Origin: Leucaena leucocephala
Lineage: Eukaryota; Streptophyta; Magnoliopsida; Fabales; Fabaceae
Reading direction: 5' to 3'
Assembly (NCBI GenBank): GCA_037074615.1
Contig: CM073535.1
Location: 11,199,001 to 11,263,000, forward strand
DNA length: 64,000 nt
Positions within the stretch are counted from its first letter, which is position 1; each line of letters opens with the position of its first letter. Of this stretch, positions 11,232 through 22,232 are shown piece after piece. The notes beneath the pieces were generated by a model, which saw only the letters and a program-made list of their open reading frames with translations, did no database searches and was not told the origin of the DNA. Position numbers and translations under genes: made by a program.

Positions 11232-11738
11232 GCCTAGAAAAAGAAAGTAATGAGCCATAAGTACAGTATTTCTTTGGAAGAACGAATACCAAGGATAAGG
11301 TTAAGGTAGAGAAGCCTCACAAGTTGGTTAGCTCATAACAGAGAGAGTACCTATGATGTTAATTTCATATAGCCTTATTATTTTTATAGACTGAACTCAT
11401 AATCTTCTTACGTGAAAAAGGAATTAAGTGATCAAAGTTAAAGATTTTTAGTCTTGAGTAACAAATATTTTTTAGTCTACAGATAATATGCCTAAGGCAG
11501 TAGAAGAAGAATATCTCATGAGATGTTAGAAGAGGTCAAGTAAGAAAAGAAAAATCCCCAAGATGAGATTACAGAGAATAAGAATGAAAGATAAATAGAT
11601 CCTCCAGATGAGGCTAAAGAGAATGAGAATAAGAGCTAGATAGACCTAAGAAAGACAGTATGTGAAGGGTCTAAGATAGTAAAGTACCAGGGTTGGAGCC
11701 TATTAGCACCAGTACTGCAGATTTTTATCAGCATTTTT

Positions 11739-11792
11739 CAGTTAAGCATGCTCAGGCAAGAGTAGCCAATGATGGGTGACCTCCTGGGAAGT
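11739..11792 (+). ncRNA. 5S rRNA-derived segment in T2 (fossil pol III promoter)
   Basis: The segment runs CAGTTAAGCATGCT through GATGGGTGACCTCCTGGGAA and matches the 3' half of plant 5S rRNA from box A (AGTTAAGCGTGCT) through box C (GATGGGTGACC). The 5' half of 5S is not recognisable beyond a weak TACCAG. No T-run terminator follows closely. It is probably not a working 5S gene, but the internal control region is preserved. A and B carry the same segment. Confidence 0.85.
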
Positions 11793-12313
11793 AATGAAAA
11801 AGAGTGTAAATGTCACAGAAGTTTGGCATAAATACAAAAGTTGTGTAAAATGATAGAAAAAGTCATGGAAAGTTAGAAAAGGTTATGAATGTTAAAGGAC
11901 TAGAACCCTTATGTCAAGTCTAAATAGAGTGGATTTAAAAGGAAATATTTAGAAGAGTTTTCTCAAAAGCTAGCAAAATTATAAGTTAAAGAAAATGTTA
12001 GCCTTATGGTATCTAAGGATACATTATGACAAGGCAAGATAGACAATGATATAGCTAGATTTGGCCAGATATGTCATGATACAGCATGAAAAATATGTAA
12101 TGAGAAACATATAATGTGATACATAATGAGAAATGTGTATCAAGAAGTACAATACAAAATGGCTTTGTAGCTAGCTTTGTAAACAGATAGAGAGGGTCCC
12201 TTTTTGAAAGGGGTAAGATGTTTGTATGTTATATTACAGATGAAATAGCAAGTGAGAGTTTTCACTCCTTGCATTAAATGCCAGGCATTATGTTATGTTT
12301 GTAAAATATGCTA

Positions 12314-12425
12314 AAGCTCCAAATGTTAGAGAAGTGCAAGCTCCATGTGATAGAGCTATGCAAGCTCCGAGTGTTAGAGCTATGCATATTAAAGAAAGGA
12401 ATGCTTGAGCTCCGATGTTAGAGCT
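12314..12425 (+). repeat. Array of short AGCTC/GAGCT hairpins (T2)
   Basis: Four units (about 12315-12332, 12339-12357, 12363-12381 and 12408-12425) each read AGCTCC-N8-AGAGCT and can form a 5-6-bp stem. The first unit has decayed. The same four units occur at 19624-19734 in A and 40688-40798 in B. Confidence 0.75.
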
Positions 12426-12951
12426 TCTCATTCATGAGCAGGTATGTAGTCCTGCAATATGTTGGCCAGGCATTATGCATGCTAGAGTATGTGCTCCTAC
12501 TTAGCAGTAAAGTAAAGAAAGAAAGAATAATGATATAAGTCCTCTCTTTATATTATGATGAATTATTAAAGATGATAAGAAGAAGAAATATGATGAGTAA
12601 TTGATAGAAACTCTAGAATATAGTAGTATTCGAGAGAATTTGATATGAAAGAAATAGACAATACTCACAAGTCTAGTATGGTGAGAAGTCTATATGCAAA
12701 TAGATGCATAACAAGTAAGCAAGTAATATAATTAATGAAGTAGAGTTTAACTCTGATTGAGTTGATTTAGAAATGAAAAAAATCACAGCAAACATATGAA
12801 GATATGCGGATATGGAAAGTACCCCACTAAGATGTCAAGATAGAAGATAAGAGATAGATACCCCAATCCTTAATCATAAAGTGGGAAAATTATATATATC
12901 TAAGATAGTTGACTAAGGTGTTAAGTAAATTTTGAGGATGAAATTTATTTT

Positions 12952-12963
12952 AAGGGGTAAAAA
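12952..12963 (+). other. T2 polypurine tract
   Basis: AAGGGGTAAAAA lies directly before the 3' LTR. It is preceded by TTTTGAGGATGAAATTTATT, a relic of the GAGGACGAAATTT sequence found at the pol 3' end of many Tekay-type chromoviruses. Confidence 0.82.
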
Positions 12964-15900
12964 TATCATATCCTATTTTTCCTTATCTGTATAATACTAA
13001 TAGTGGAAAGAGGTTTGGGAAGGATTGTGAAGATGAATAGAAAGGAAAAACAATGATTAGACAAATGTATAAAGATTAGGGACTAAATTGAAAAGTCTAA
13101 AAGTTTTATGGTGCAAAAATGAAAGTAGAAATAAACTTTAGGCCATTAAGTGTAATTATGAAAAGTTGAGGGCCTAAAGTGTAATTTTTAAAAGTTTAAG
13201 GGTAAAATGGTAATTATTGAAAGTTGAGCCAGAAAAGGCCCAAAAATGCCCAGAATCATATTAGTCTCAAAATTTCCTAGTAAATTGAGAAAATTATTCT
13301 GATTAGTTTGACGCAACATAGAATTTTGATTTGAAGTTTCCAAAAATTTATTTTAATTTCTAAAGAAAGGATAATTAATACAATATCCTCTGGACCTCTG
13401 AACTAGATGAAATTTGGCACAAAATTGTTATAATTAATATAAGAATTTATGAAACTGACAGAACTCAGAAACAAGTTCTGTAGAATTTATTATAGAATTT
13501 ACAGTAGATTAAAACACACGATAAATATATTTTGGGGAAATTTCTCGAGAATTTAGCCCATGAAGATAGTGGATCATGTAGAGGGTCTGAAATAGCACCT
13601 TATTGACCCAATAATATTTTTACATAAGTACGTGGACCAAGGCTAATAAAGACCTGAAAAATATAAAATTATGAAAATGCCACTAAGTATGTCACTGTGT
13701 TGTGTCATTGAGTCAGAGTTAGATGAAGGGTATTTTGGTCATTTGACTAAGGTTAGACAGTCAAGGAGAGTTCCCATAATAGTTGACCATAGTTAGGGAA
13801 TACTCTGATGATGTGTGAAAAGATGATAGTTCCCTTTGAGAAATTAAAGTGAAATCGGACTCCGATAAAGGGTCTTGAGGAAATATAGGGAATTTTTATC
13901 AAGATTTCTGTGTATCAAAATATTATGAGACTTTTTAGGGGATTTATTTTATATTAGAATGAATTTCTAAAAATATTAGAACCATTAACAGAGGTGTCTA
14001 TTATTTCAAAACTAGGATAATTTAAGGATAACAGTATAAGAAAAGTGCCTTGGGATTTGTGCCAATTAGCTAATGGACCCAAGGAGGGCTAAGGTAGCCC
14101 AATAAGTCGCAAAAGTTGTCTTGGAGCCCAAGTCCAATAATGAATAATTTATGAATTTTTTAAGAAGAAAATAAAAAAGAATAAAATGAGAATTAGGGTT
14201 TGCACATGGTAGGACCCACAAGACCTTACAAAGAGAAGATTTGTCATGTGATCTTATCTCAAATTGGCTTGGTGGGCAAGTTTGATGTAAGAGCAATTAT
14301 GAGCCATTAGATCAAATAGTGCACAAAGTGATCTTGGCCATTCATTTTCTATGGAATTTTTCTATAAATACCCCCATATTTTCTGTCAAAAACTGTGGCT
14401 TTGGAACCCTTGGGGAGGTGCTACCCAAATGCCAACTCAAGCGAAGATAAAGAAGAATTCAAGGACCATAGTTCATGCTAGCTAGGAATTAAGGTAAGCA
14501 ATCTATCCTAGCTTATTTTCCTTCGATTTAGGGGCTTAAACTTAGAGTTTTTATGGGAAAAAGTTGAGTTTTCCCTAAGGTCTATGTGCTTCCCAAAACC
14601 TTAGAGGAAAGGAGAAAGAAGAAATTAAAATTAGAGTTATGTGATTGAAGCTTAAACGAGCTAATTAGGTGATTAGTTGTTGAATCAAGTTAATATTATT
14701 GACTTTGCCAAGGTTGTGACATTTTGGTCTGCACTATTCATGATAGAAGGAAATGGAATTTCAATGATCTATTGCTTCCATTGAATTTATATGATGATTT
14801 TGTATAGGATTGGATAGGTTTTAAACCTTGAAAGCATTAGAATTCCAAGTTATAGTTCTTGGAATTCTTCTATATTACTGTTCACTCATATGAACAGTGA
14901 TTGGAGTTTCATGATTTTGATGCTTTCGATTGTTTTAAAATGAAAAGTTGTGTGGAATAAAGTGAAGAAACAAGTATAGGAAGCATTATAATCAAAATGA
15001 TAATTTTTTAAAGAAAAGAGGGTGTTATGCAATTCTGTACAGAATAGTGGATTGGAGCTAGAATTTCATGATTCTAAGCTCATAAATGGGTTCAAAAGAT
15101 GAAATTATGTAGGGTAAAGTCAAGACATCAATTGGTTCAAAGGCCAAGTCAATTAGTGAAGACTAGAGAAAGTTATGTTAGCAAAGAGTTTATCAAGGAT
15201 AGTCTTGAACATTGTTGGAGTTCATGGTCCTAATGAATTATGTGATAAATATGAATGTTTTAGGACCTTGAAACATCCAAGAAGATGTTGGGAAGTGATT
15301 GACTGAAAGGCTTCATGGCTAGAAAGCTTAGGGAGCAACTGCAAAAGAACAACAGAAAAGCTTAAGTGCAAGGTAGTGGACTTACCTCTTTATGTGCTTG
15401 ATGTAGTATGCTTATGTGTTGACATGTATATGATATTTGAATGATGTTATGACATGATAAATGATGTCGAATGTGTTATGAATAACATAGTTTCCATGGC
15501 CATGCATTTTTATGCAAAGTATATAGCAGGATGGCATGTCACTAATTAAAGAAAATTTCATAAAATTACATATCATGCATTAGCATCCATCTTGTATATT
15601 TAAGTGGTAATGTTTGCTACTGAGATTTCCTAGAATCTCACCCTCCCACAACCAACAAATTTAGGTCAAGCATGAAGGAAAATGTATGCATGGAGAAGAG
15701 CTAAAGAATGGAAGAAAGAAAGTGAAATAATTGAGGTCCTAGCATATGCTATGAATTTTCCATGTATGTAAATGCCATGTAAGGTGTCTATTTATGTGAT
15801 AAGAATATATGAAATAATTATGACATATGTACGTGATGTATATGAATATATGAAAAGATTATTTGATGGTTTATGAACATTTGAGAAAGAAGATGAAATG

Positions 15901-16405
15901 GTAAAAACGTAGTTCCTAAAGTAGTTTTGTTGGGACTTAAGTTTGACCTAGTAAATGAAAGGATTATTTCACAAAATTTAATAAGCATGTAGTACACATC
16001 TAGATCTTTAAATTCATAGGTAACACACCTCATTTGTATGTGTATATCAAGAGAAATAAATTTCCAAAGTTAAGAGATAGAATCTGGAATTTCCAAAATT
16101 TGCCATATGAATAGTAAAAAGTAATGATTTAACTATATCAATTGGCAAAATAAATGTCAATATTTATATTGTTTTCCTTAAATAGATATGAAAAATCTTC
16201 AATTAAAAATTTGGATCACCTCTATACGATTTTTCTACAATGAGTTATGAATTTTTAAAGTTGGACTGTAAATTTGGAAATCACCAAATGAACAGTACCC
16301 GAGAAGCAAGTTTTAAAATTTTAATTTTTAGGCTAATGTAATCCTTCTGTTAATCAAATATTCTTCTGAATACGTACTCTAAGGTGATATAAGTATGATG
16401 TTTTA
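12964..16405 (+). repeat. T2 3' LTR (3442 bp)
   Basis: It begins TATCATATCC after the polypurine tract and ends GATGTTTTA, the counterpart of the 5' LTR end at 260. A TATA box is at 14362-14370 and a consensus 5' splice site (AAGGTAAGCA) at 14491-14500. Following bases GATAC (16406-16410) would be the target duplication, whose partner is outside the window. Confidence 0.88.
14362..14370 (+). promoter_or_regulatory. LTR TATA box (T2)
   Basis: CTATAAATA followed by a C-rich run. The same box occurs at the equivalent place in T1, T3 and the T2-type fragment (16514-16522). It probably marks the U3/R boundary region, with transcription starting about 30 bases downstream. Confidence 0.75.
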
Positions 16406-16564
16406 GATACCCTAAGCATTATTCATAAAATAGAAGAAGATATAAAGAGAAGTCGTGTGCAAGTTCATTCGTTGAATGAGGGATATATTAGTTCAAGGAG
16501 CCTTGAAAGTTTACTATAAATACCCCCTTCATTTCCTTACAAAATGTGGCATTATGGTGACCTT
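16406..16564 (+). repeat. T2-type LTR fragment, left part (split by A)
   Basis: It resembles T2 LTR sequence around 14290-14410, including CTATAAATACCCC at 16514-16526. It continues at 24836 across element A. The last five bases, ACCTT, are A's target duplication. Confidence 0.75.
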
Positions 16565-17794
16565 TATAACATCCTCCTTTTCATATGTCTTAGGGACCAA
16601 ACAGTAGTATCTGGAACCACTTCCAAGGCTGTTGAAGTCAAATTACTCAATCAGGAATTTTACTCTTAGCGAGTACTGTTCACTGTGCGAATTCCAGAGG
16701 AGTGACCTGACTTCAAAAAATCATAATTAATTCTATAAAAATCAAAATGGAGTGGTTCAATTTGATACTTGAAGCTAACTTATTTTTATTTCATATAAAA
16801 ATGACTCATTGACCATGACTTGACCAGGCCAACGTTGGTCAATATCCAAAGTTTACTATTCCTCTAGCGTCCTGTCCCTGATTCTAGCATTCTGGTCCCA
16901 ACTTTGATAAATCATATCTTTATGTGTAGACATCCAAATGAGACATTCTATATATAAAATAGAAGCTTGGAATGTCTACTATTTACTGAAAAATATTATA
17001 TATTTATTCAATCATTTACTATTTATAATTACAGCTCAAATGTCACTGCCTCACCACGAGTTACTGTTTATAGTGACAATTTCCAGCAATTATACATACA
17101 TGAATCACATATCAATCATACTAAGCAATTAACATCTATTCATGCATATTTATCTCCTCCATCTTGAGAAGACCTGCTGTAATTGGATTGATATGGAAGG
17201 AGTGAGATTTCTGGGGAAATTTCAGTAGCAAACGGTACTAAACAATGCATGCATTAATGTGAATACTTGTTCTTACTTGTGAAAGTGTTAACATTGTCTA
17301 ATGTGCATGCTTCCATGTTACATATGACATATAATTGGCCAAAGTAATTATAGGAACAGATCTTCATACATAAGCACATGTTCAACACAATTCAACAAAG
17401 CCATAGCACATCAAGCATAACATTCAATGCATACAAGTTTAGGATAAGTTCACTACCTGGCGTGTAGCCTTTCCTTAGTCCTTAACCTTTTCTCTGAGGT
17501 TCCTTCTTTACATAGGTCAGAGTATATATATAGCACAATAATATCTTCATTATTATTCTATCCAGTATAGCTCTACCTAGCTCATGCTTAACTTGAGGTA
17601 ATACCCTTAATCTGACATTCCCCTGTCTTTCTTTCTACCTTTAGCTACCTTTATTAATAGAGATATTTCTTTATTCTAACCACTAAGAGAAATCCTATAC
17701 TTTATTAGAGCAGGGACTAGATAAATTTCCTACCTCATTCCTAAGCTTTGCCCAGACCCTCGGCTCCTCAGACTGCTCCTGGCTTCACCATAAC

Positions 17795-17864
17795 TCCTTC
17801 CTTCTTTCCTTTCTTTCTTTCCTTCTCTCTTTCTCTCTTTCTCTCTTCTTTCTCTTCATTTTCC
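17795..17864 (-). repeat. GA-rich leader tract in the T1 LTR
   Basis: This near-pure polypyrimidine tract (polypurine on the transcribed strand) is built from TTTC and TCTC. It sits about 45-110 bases downstream of the TATA box in the element direction. All six T1 LTRs have it: 17795-17864, 23462-23534, 38860-38931, 44528-44600, 62611-62674 and, on the other strand, 34005-34076. Confidence 0.8.
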
Positions 17865-17906
17865 TTGCTAGGCCGTGGTGTGCCTTGAAATGGGAGGGGA
17901 GTGGCC

Positions 17907-17915
17907 TATTTATAG
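17907..17915 (-). promoter_or_regulatory. T1 LTR TATA box (A, 3' LTR)
   Basis: CTATAAATA on the minus strand within CCTATAAATAGGCC. Equivalent boxes in T1 lie at 23575-23583, 38974-38982, 44642-44650, 62713-62721 and 33956-33964 (plus strand). Confidence 0.78.
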
Positions 17916-19172
17916 GTGAGAGGAGGTGGAATGAATGGTCCAGATTGATTCGCGATGAATGGCTCAGATTGCTTGCTTCCTCAAGAAGTTTTGCCTGCAT
18001 CATCTCGATGACATCAACCTCCCTGATGACTCACCACTCATGACATCATCTAGGACACCTCAAGGGACACTTCATGGTATATGTGGCAAAATGTGGGGCC
18101 CTTGGGACACCTCACCAGCTAACTCAGCCTTTCCAGAGAGTTCCAGAGTCTTTTCCCTGAATGGACGGCCGAGATCGTGCCACGTGTCCTCTTGCTTTTT
18201 CTCCTTTTTCTATAATCATGCCATGTGTCCTTTGCTTTTCTCATTTTATTCTAATCATGCCATGTGGCACCTTGTGAGCCCCATTTATGTCCTCTCATGA
18301 TCACTTTACCCAGTTCTATCTTGGACCGGGTCACTTTACTTTATTGAAAAATTACTAAAACAATATTTTAATGCCTCTTAGGCCCACATTACTCTTGGGC
18401 TATGTTTGTGGGCCTTGGATTGTCATCTTGGGTTTCTAACCAAGTCCAAGCACTCTGGTGGCTCGGTTCCCAAGGAACATCCTTAGTAAATTACCAAAAT
18501 GCCCTTAGTTCCTCTTTAGTACTTATACGAGCACTATTATCTTTTTATACCTTACCAGAGTTTCTCTTGACCTTGGTCAACTATCTAGATACCCTTTCTT
18601 GAATGTCTAACCTTAGTCAAATGATCATAATGCCCTTCATCTGACTCAGACTCAAGGACACAACACAGTGGCATACCTTAAGTGGCATTTTCATAATTCT
18701 TCATTTTTCTCGGTCTTTATTAGCCCTGGCCCACATATTTATCTGAAAATATCATTGGGCCTATAAGGTGCCATTCTGGACCCTCTGTATGATCCCTTGT
18801 CTTCATGGGCTCAATTCTCGAGAAATTCCCCTTAAACCTATTTATCGGGTCTTTTAATCCACTGTAAATTCTGTAGTAAATTCTACAAAACTCCTTTTTG
18901 AGCTCTGTTAGTTTCAGAAATTCTTATATTAATTATAGGAATTTACTGCCACATTTCAACTGATTATGAGGTCCAGAGAATACTGTATTAATTTTCCTTC
19001 TTCTTCAGAAATTAATATAAATCGTTTGGGACCTTATATTAAAACTCTGTGTTGCATCAACTGATCAACATAATTTTCTCTATTTACTGAGACCTCTGCT
19101 CAACAGGGTCTAGTAGCATCCCTTTTTTAGGCTATATACTAGGCTTCTAGGCCTAAAAATTGGGATATTATA

Positions 19173-19211
19173 TTTTTCCTCCCCTTAAATAAATTTCATT
19201 CTCGAAATTTC
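19173..19211 (-). other. A polypurine tract and GAGGACGAAATTT relic
   Basis: On the minus strand a sequence close to TTTCGAGAATGAAATTT leads into AAGGGGAGGAAAAA and then the 3' LTR. Chromovirus-type gypsy elements commonly end pol with GAGGACGAAATTT followed by a G-rich purine tract. This is the best clue to T1's ancestry. Confidence 0.78.
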
Positions 19212-19623
19212 ATGGCTAAATCTCTATTCATCCTTCGATGAAGAGTTCCTCTGAGGAGAATGTCCCTTTCATTCATACTAAACTTTCTCATATACTCCTA
19301 TATTCTTGAGTTTTTGTTGACTACTCATCATACTTCTTAGTGCAGTCACTTATTACTCATCTGAGTATCCAACAGAATTCTCTAAACATCCGCAAAACTC
19401 TATTTCTCATTCTCATGTCATCATAAGTTTTTATCATCTTTACTAACTCATCATAATACAGAGAGAGGACTTATATCATTATTCTTTCTTTCATTGCTCT
19501 ACTGCTAAACAGGAGCACATAATAGCATATAGGAGCACATAGGAGCATATAGGAGCACATACTCTAACATGCATAATGCCCGGTCAGCATGCTGCAGGAC
19601 TACATACCTACTCATGAATGCAA

Positions 19624-19734
19624 AGCTCTAACAACGGAGCTCAAGCATTCCTTCTCTTAATATGCAAAGCTCTAACACTCGGAGCTTGCATAGCTCTATC
19701 ACATAGAGCTTGCACGGCTCTAATATTCAGAGCT
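19624..19734 (-). repeat. Four-hairpin array (A)
   Basis: AGCTC-N8/9-GAGCT units lie at 19624-19641, 19668-19686, 19692-19710 and 19716-19734, the last three spaced 24 bases apart. Each stem can pair 5-6 bp. It is conserved in B and T2. Confidence 0.8.
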
Positions 19735-20242
19735 TTAGCATATTTCACAAACATAACATAGCATAACATAATGCCTGGCATTTTATGCAAGGAGTGAAAG
19801 CTCTCATTTGCTCTTTCACATGTAACTTATCATTTGAACATCTTAGCCTTTCAAAATCATAGCCTCTCAATCTGTTATAGGGCTAGCTATAAAACCACTT
19901 CATAGTGTACTTCTTAATACATATTTCTCATTACTTACTTTTCATAGCATATCTCATCACATATCTTTTATGCCGTATCATAGCATATCTAGCCATATTT
20001 GGCGATATCATAGTCTATCTGGCCTTGTTATAAAACATTCTCTTTTAACTTAAAATATTGCTAGCCTTTAAGAGAATTCTTCTAATATTTCCTTTCAAAT
20101 CCATTTCATTTGGACTTGACATAAGGGTTATATTCTATTTCTTTTTATAACCCTTTCTAACTTGTTATAGCTCTTTCTATCATCTTACATAATTCTATGT
20201 ACATATATGACAACCTCTTGTGGCATTCATACTTTTTTCATC

Positions 20243-20297
20243 ACTTCCCAGGGGGTCACCCATCCTTGGGCTACTCTTGCTTGAGCACGCTTAACTG
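20243..20297 (-). ncRNA. 5S rRNA-derived segment (A)
   Basis: The minus strand reads CAGTTAAGCGTGCT, then AAGAGTAG, then GGATGGGTGACC and CCTGGGAAGT, covering 5S box A, intermediate element and box C. Box A is closer to plant 5S here than in T2. The 5' 5S half is missing. No nearby TTTT terminator is seen on the element strand. Confidence 0.88.
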
Positions 20298-20730
20298 AAA
20301 TATGCCAATATAAATTTGAAGTACAGATGCTCACAGGCTCTAACCCTGGTACTCTACTATCTTAGACCCATCTTATGCTATCTCTCTTGGGTCTATCTGG
20401 CCTTCTTACCTCTTTACTTAGAGGATTTATCTGTCTTTTATTCTTATCGTAAGGATCTCTTTATTTGACCCTTTCTCATATCTTATGAGTTTTGCTCATA
20501 ACTCCTTGGCACTCAGGATTAATAATTTTAACTTTGATCACTCAATTCCTGTATGTGTAAGGAGATTTTGAGTCCAGTCCCTGATAGTAATAAGGCTATC
20601 TAACATCATGGGTACTCTCTCTGTTATGAGCTAACCAACTTGTGAAGCTTTTTCACCTTACTTTTCCTTGGTATTCATCCTTTCAAAGACATACTGTACT
20701 TATGGCTCAATACTTTCTCTCTCTAGGCTA

Positions 20731-20867
20731 GGTCTACTACGACCCTCAGAATCTACTGCGATCAACCGCAAGCCTCTTCAGGATCTAACTGTGACCCTGA
20801 AATTGTATTCTCTGGGAGCCATACTAGGATCTAACTATAATCCTCTAGAATCTACTGTGATTCCGTT
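20731..20867 (-). repeat. Five ~20-nt clustered repeats (A)
   Basis: Units at 20731-20749, 20750-20768, 20781-20800, 20827-20846 and 20848-20867 share plus-strand GATCTACTGYGAYCCT with variation. The spacing is uneven at 19-46 bases. B has the same set at 41723-41860. Confidence 0.75.
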
Positions 20868-21834
20868 GTACTGTATTCTCATATCTGGAAGACTTAAACT
20901 AACGGACAAAGTTACAAGGTTAATCACTTCCACATAGTTGTTAACTCAACAGATAATTTCCCTAAAATGATCACATAGGCCAATATTATCTAGCAGGACT
21001 TTACTCATTTCCTCTATCACTCAGGAACTTCTCATACCATTCATAACTTTACTATACCCTCTACTACAGAGAGCTACATAGGCTCTACTATGCATATATC
21101 TATCATCATCTATTCATCTCATCAAAGGGACCTTACTCTATCTGAGTTATAATGTCCTATCTCTTGGCTTTATTTCAAAAGCAATCCTTTTCTATCGCAA
21201 GAGCAATCTAGCTCTATTGAAACAACACTAGCTTATGTCTTTACTGCTCTTTCTTTAGAGCTTTACCATCTTTCATAAATGCTTCTCTTTTTATTTCACT
21301 TTCATCACTCATGTTCCTTACCCTTACTGAAGGGATATATCTTGAGTATCATAATCATGTATCTATAGATTCACTATTAATCATCATCTTAATCTCATGG
21401 CCTATCATTGTCTAATCATATTGTCCAGATCCTAAACATTCATTTAGGAATTGGAAATAACTATTTATTTGACTTAGGCTGCCATATTACCCTCTTACTT
21501 GGGTATAGAATCAATCCTTCATTACCCTTTCTTATATAGGGAACCGGAGAGTCACTTTATCTTTAAAACTGTGGCTACCTTTGTCTTCATCAGTCTTACT
21601 CTACTCTAGACTAGACTGTGGTTCCTCTATCTTGGGAACATCAGCGGCCCATCTCATCTATAACTTTAGGCCATATGCTAGGATTTATTCCTAGCCAAGC
21701 CTCCAATCTAACTTTAATTCTTTCATGGTGTAGATCTACTCCATAGAGGATCTACTTCTGAACATTGTATATCAGTACTAACCCTTTAGCTGATGAACTT
21801 CAGCGAGCTTGGTACCTTCATTATCATTGTTACT

Positions 21835-22029
21835 ATAACGTCTGATAGTTTCCCTTGACCTGGGACTGGTCAGCTTCTGTCTCTATCCATAAAGGAAACT
21901 TCTCCCCAGACGTTATCCTACTTAGTCCAGCCACATCGTGCTAAGAAACACGAGACCTCAGCGGTAACGGCTAACTAAGACTAGTCACTTCCTTGAAGTT
22001 TACCCCGTACTACTGTAAGTTATGGGGTA
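21835..22029 (-). ncRNA. Strongly foldable leader behind the A primer site
   Basis: Nested inverted repeats form an elongated hairpin: ATAACGTCTG (21835-21844) with CAGACGTTAT (21907-21916), AGTTTCC (21847-21853) with GGAAACT (21894-21900), and TGACC with GGTCA around a 7-nt loop at about 21856-21872. A second stem pairs CTTAGTCCAGCC (21921-21932) with GGCTAACTAAG (21969-21979) and encloses CGTG/CACG. A third is TACCCC (22001-22006) with GGGGTA (22024-22029). It lies about 190-385 bases after the primer site in the element direction, where retroelements often keep packaging or dimerisation signals. That role is inferred. Confidence 0.65.
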
Positions 22030-22217
22030 CTATTCTATCTGTCTGGGTGTCACAATCTCTTGTTCAAATCATTCTCTAGGTAGTGAACACCATCCTTATA
22101 TCTCATACTAGGGAGGAAACCTCTGTAATTCATATCTCTAACTTGTTTTAAGGGGTTAGCCTATCTACTCCAGAGTATCACTGAGTCAGAACCTTCTATT
22201 CCATGCCAGAATCTTAT

Positions 22218-22229
22218 GCTCTAATACCA
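22218..22229 (-). other. A primer-binding site
   Basis: The minus strand reads TGGTATTAGAGC, one change from the initiator-Met complement TGGTATCAGAGC, three bases from the 5' LTR. Confidence 0.9.
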
Positions 22230-22232
22230 AAT

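Larger units (their letters stand above)
11062..12951 (+). other. T2 internal non-coding region, 3' half
   Basis: It continues the T2 internal domain after X. No coding frame is present. It carries in order a cluster of ~20-nt repeats, a 5S rRNA-derived segment, a four-hairpin array and the polypurine tract. The same order is found in A and B. Confidence 0.8.
1..16405 (+). mobile_element. T2: large non-autonomous LTR retrotransposon (LARD-like), split by element X
   Basis: The window opens in the last 260 bases of the 5' LTR. A primer site follows, then about 5.05 kb of internal DNA (261-3411 and 11062-12963) and a 3' LTR at 12964-16405. Bases 1-260 align closely to 16146-16405, which shows that the two are an LTR pair. 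The internal region has no gag, protease, RT or integrase and only a decayed acidic reading frame near its start. From about 2880 onward it is homologous to the internal regions of T1 elements A and B, including the 5S-like segment and the hairpin array. The Athila-type element X is inserted at 3412-11056. The primer site and the purine-rich 3' end resemble Tekay-type gypsy elements, which is an inference about origin. Confidence 0.85.
16565..19172 (-). repeat. A 3' LTR (2608 bp)
   Basis: Starts TATAACATCC on the plus strand and ends GGGATATTATA, a decayed form of GGGATATGACA. It pairs with 22233-24835. It contains a TATA box at 17907-17915 (minus strand) and a TTTC/CT-rich tract at 17795-17864. 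Confidence 0.92.
19212..21834 (-). other. A internal non-coding domain
   Basis: No gag or pol frame is present on the element strand. It shares its order of modules with B (40286-42898) and with T2. Frames on the opposite strand, such as 20668-20937, arise from the clustered repeats and are not credible genes. Confidence 0.8.

Noticed and set aside
16938..17167. Reading frames repeated in every T1 LTR (also 22582-22836, 37883-38074, 43551-43742, 34534-34737)
   Set aside because: They run against or outside the expected transcript, have no domain, and recur only because the LTR is repeated.
17785..18003. Lys/Arg/Glu-rich frame in T1 LTRs (also 23453-23674, 33886-34119, 62576-62791)
   Set aside because: It translates the TATA region and GA-rich tract. 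It starts upstream of the TATA box, so it is not in the transcript as a normal gene.
20243..20297. A functional 5S rRNA gene
   Set aside because: The 5' half of 5S is missing and no terminator follows, so only a derived segment is claimed.
20668..20937. Frame conserved between A and B on the strand opposite to transcription (41684-41929)
   Set aside because: It follows the ~20-nt repeats and lies antisense. Similarity is explained by DNA homology.
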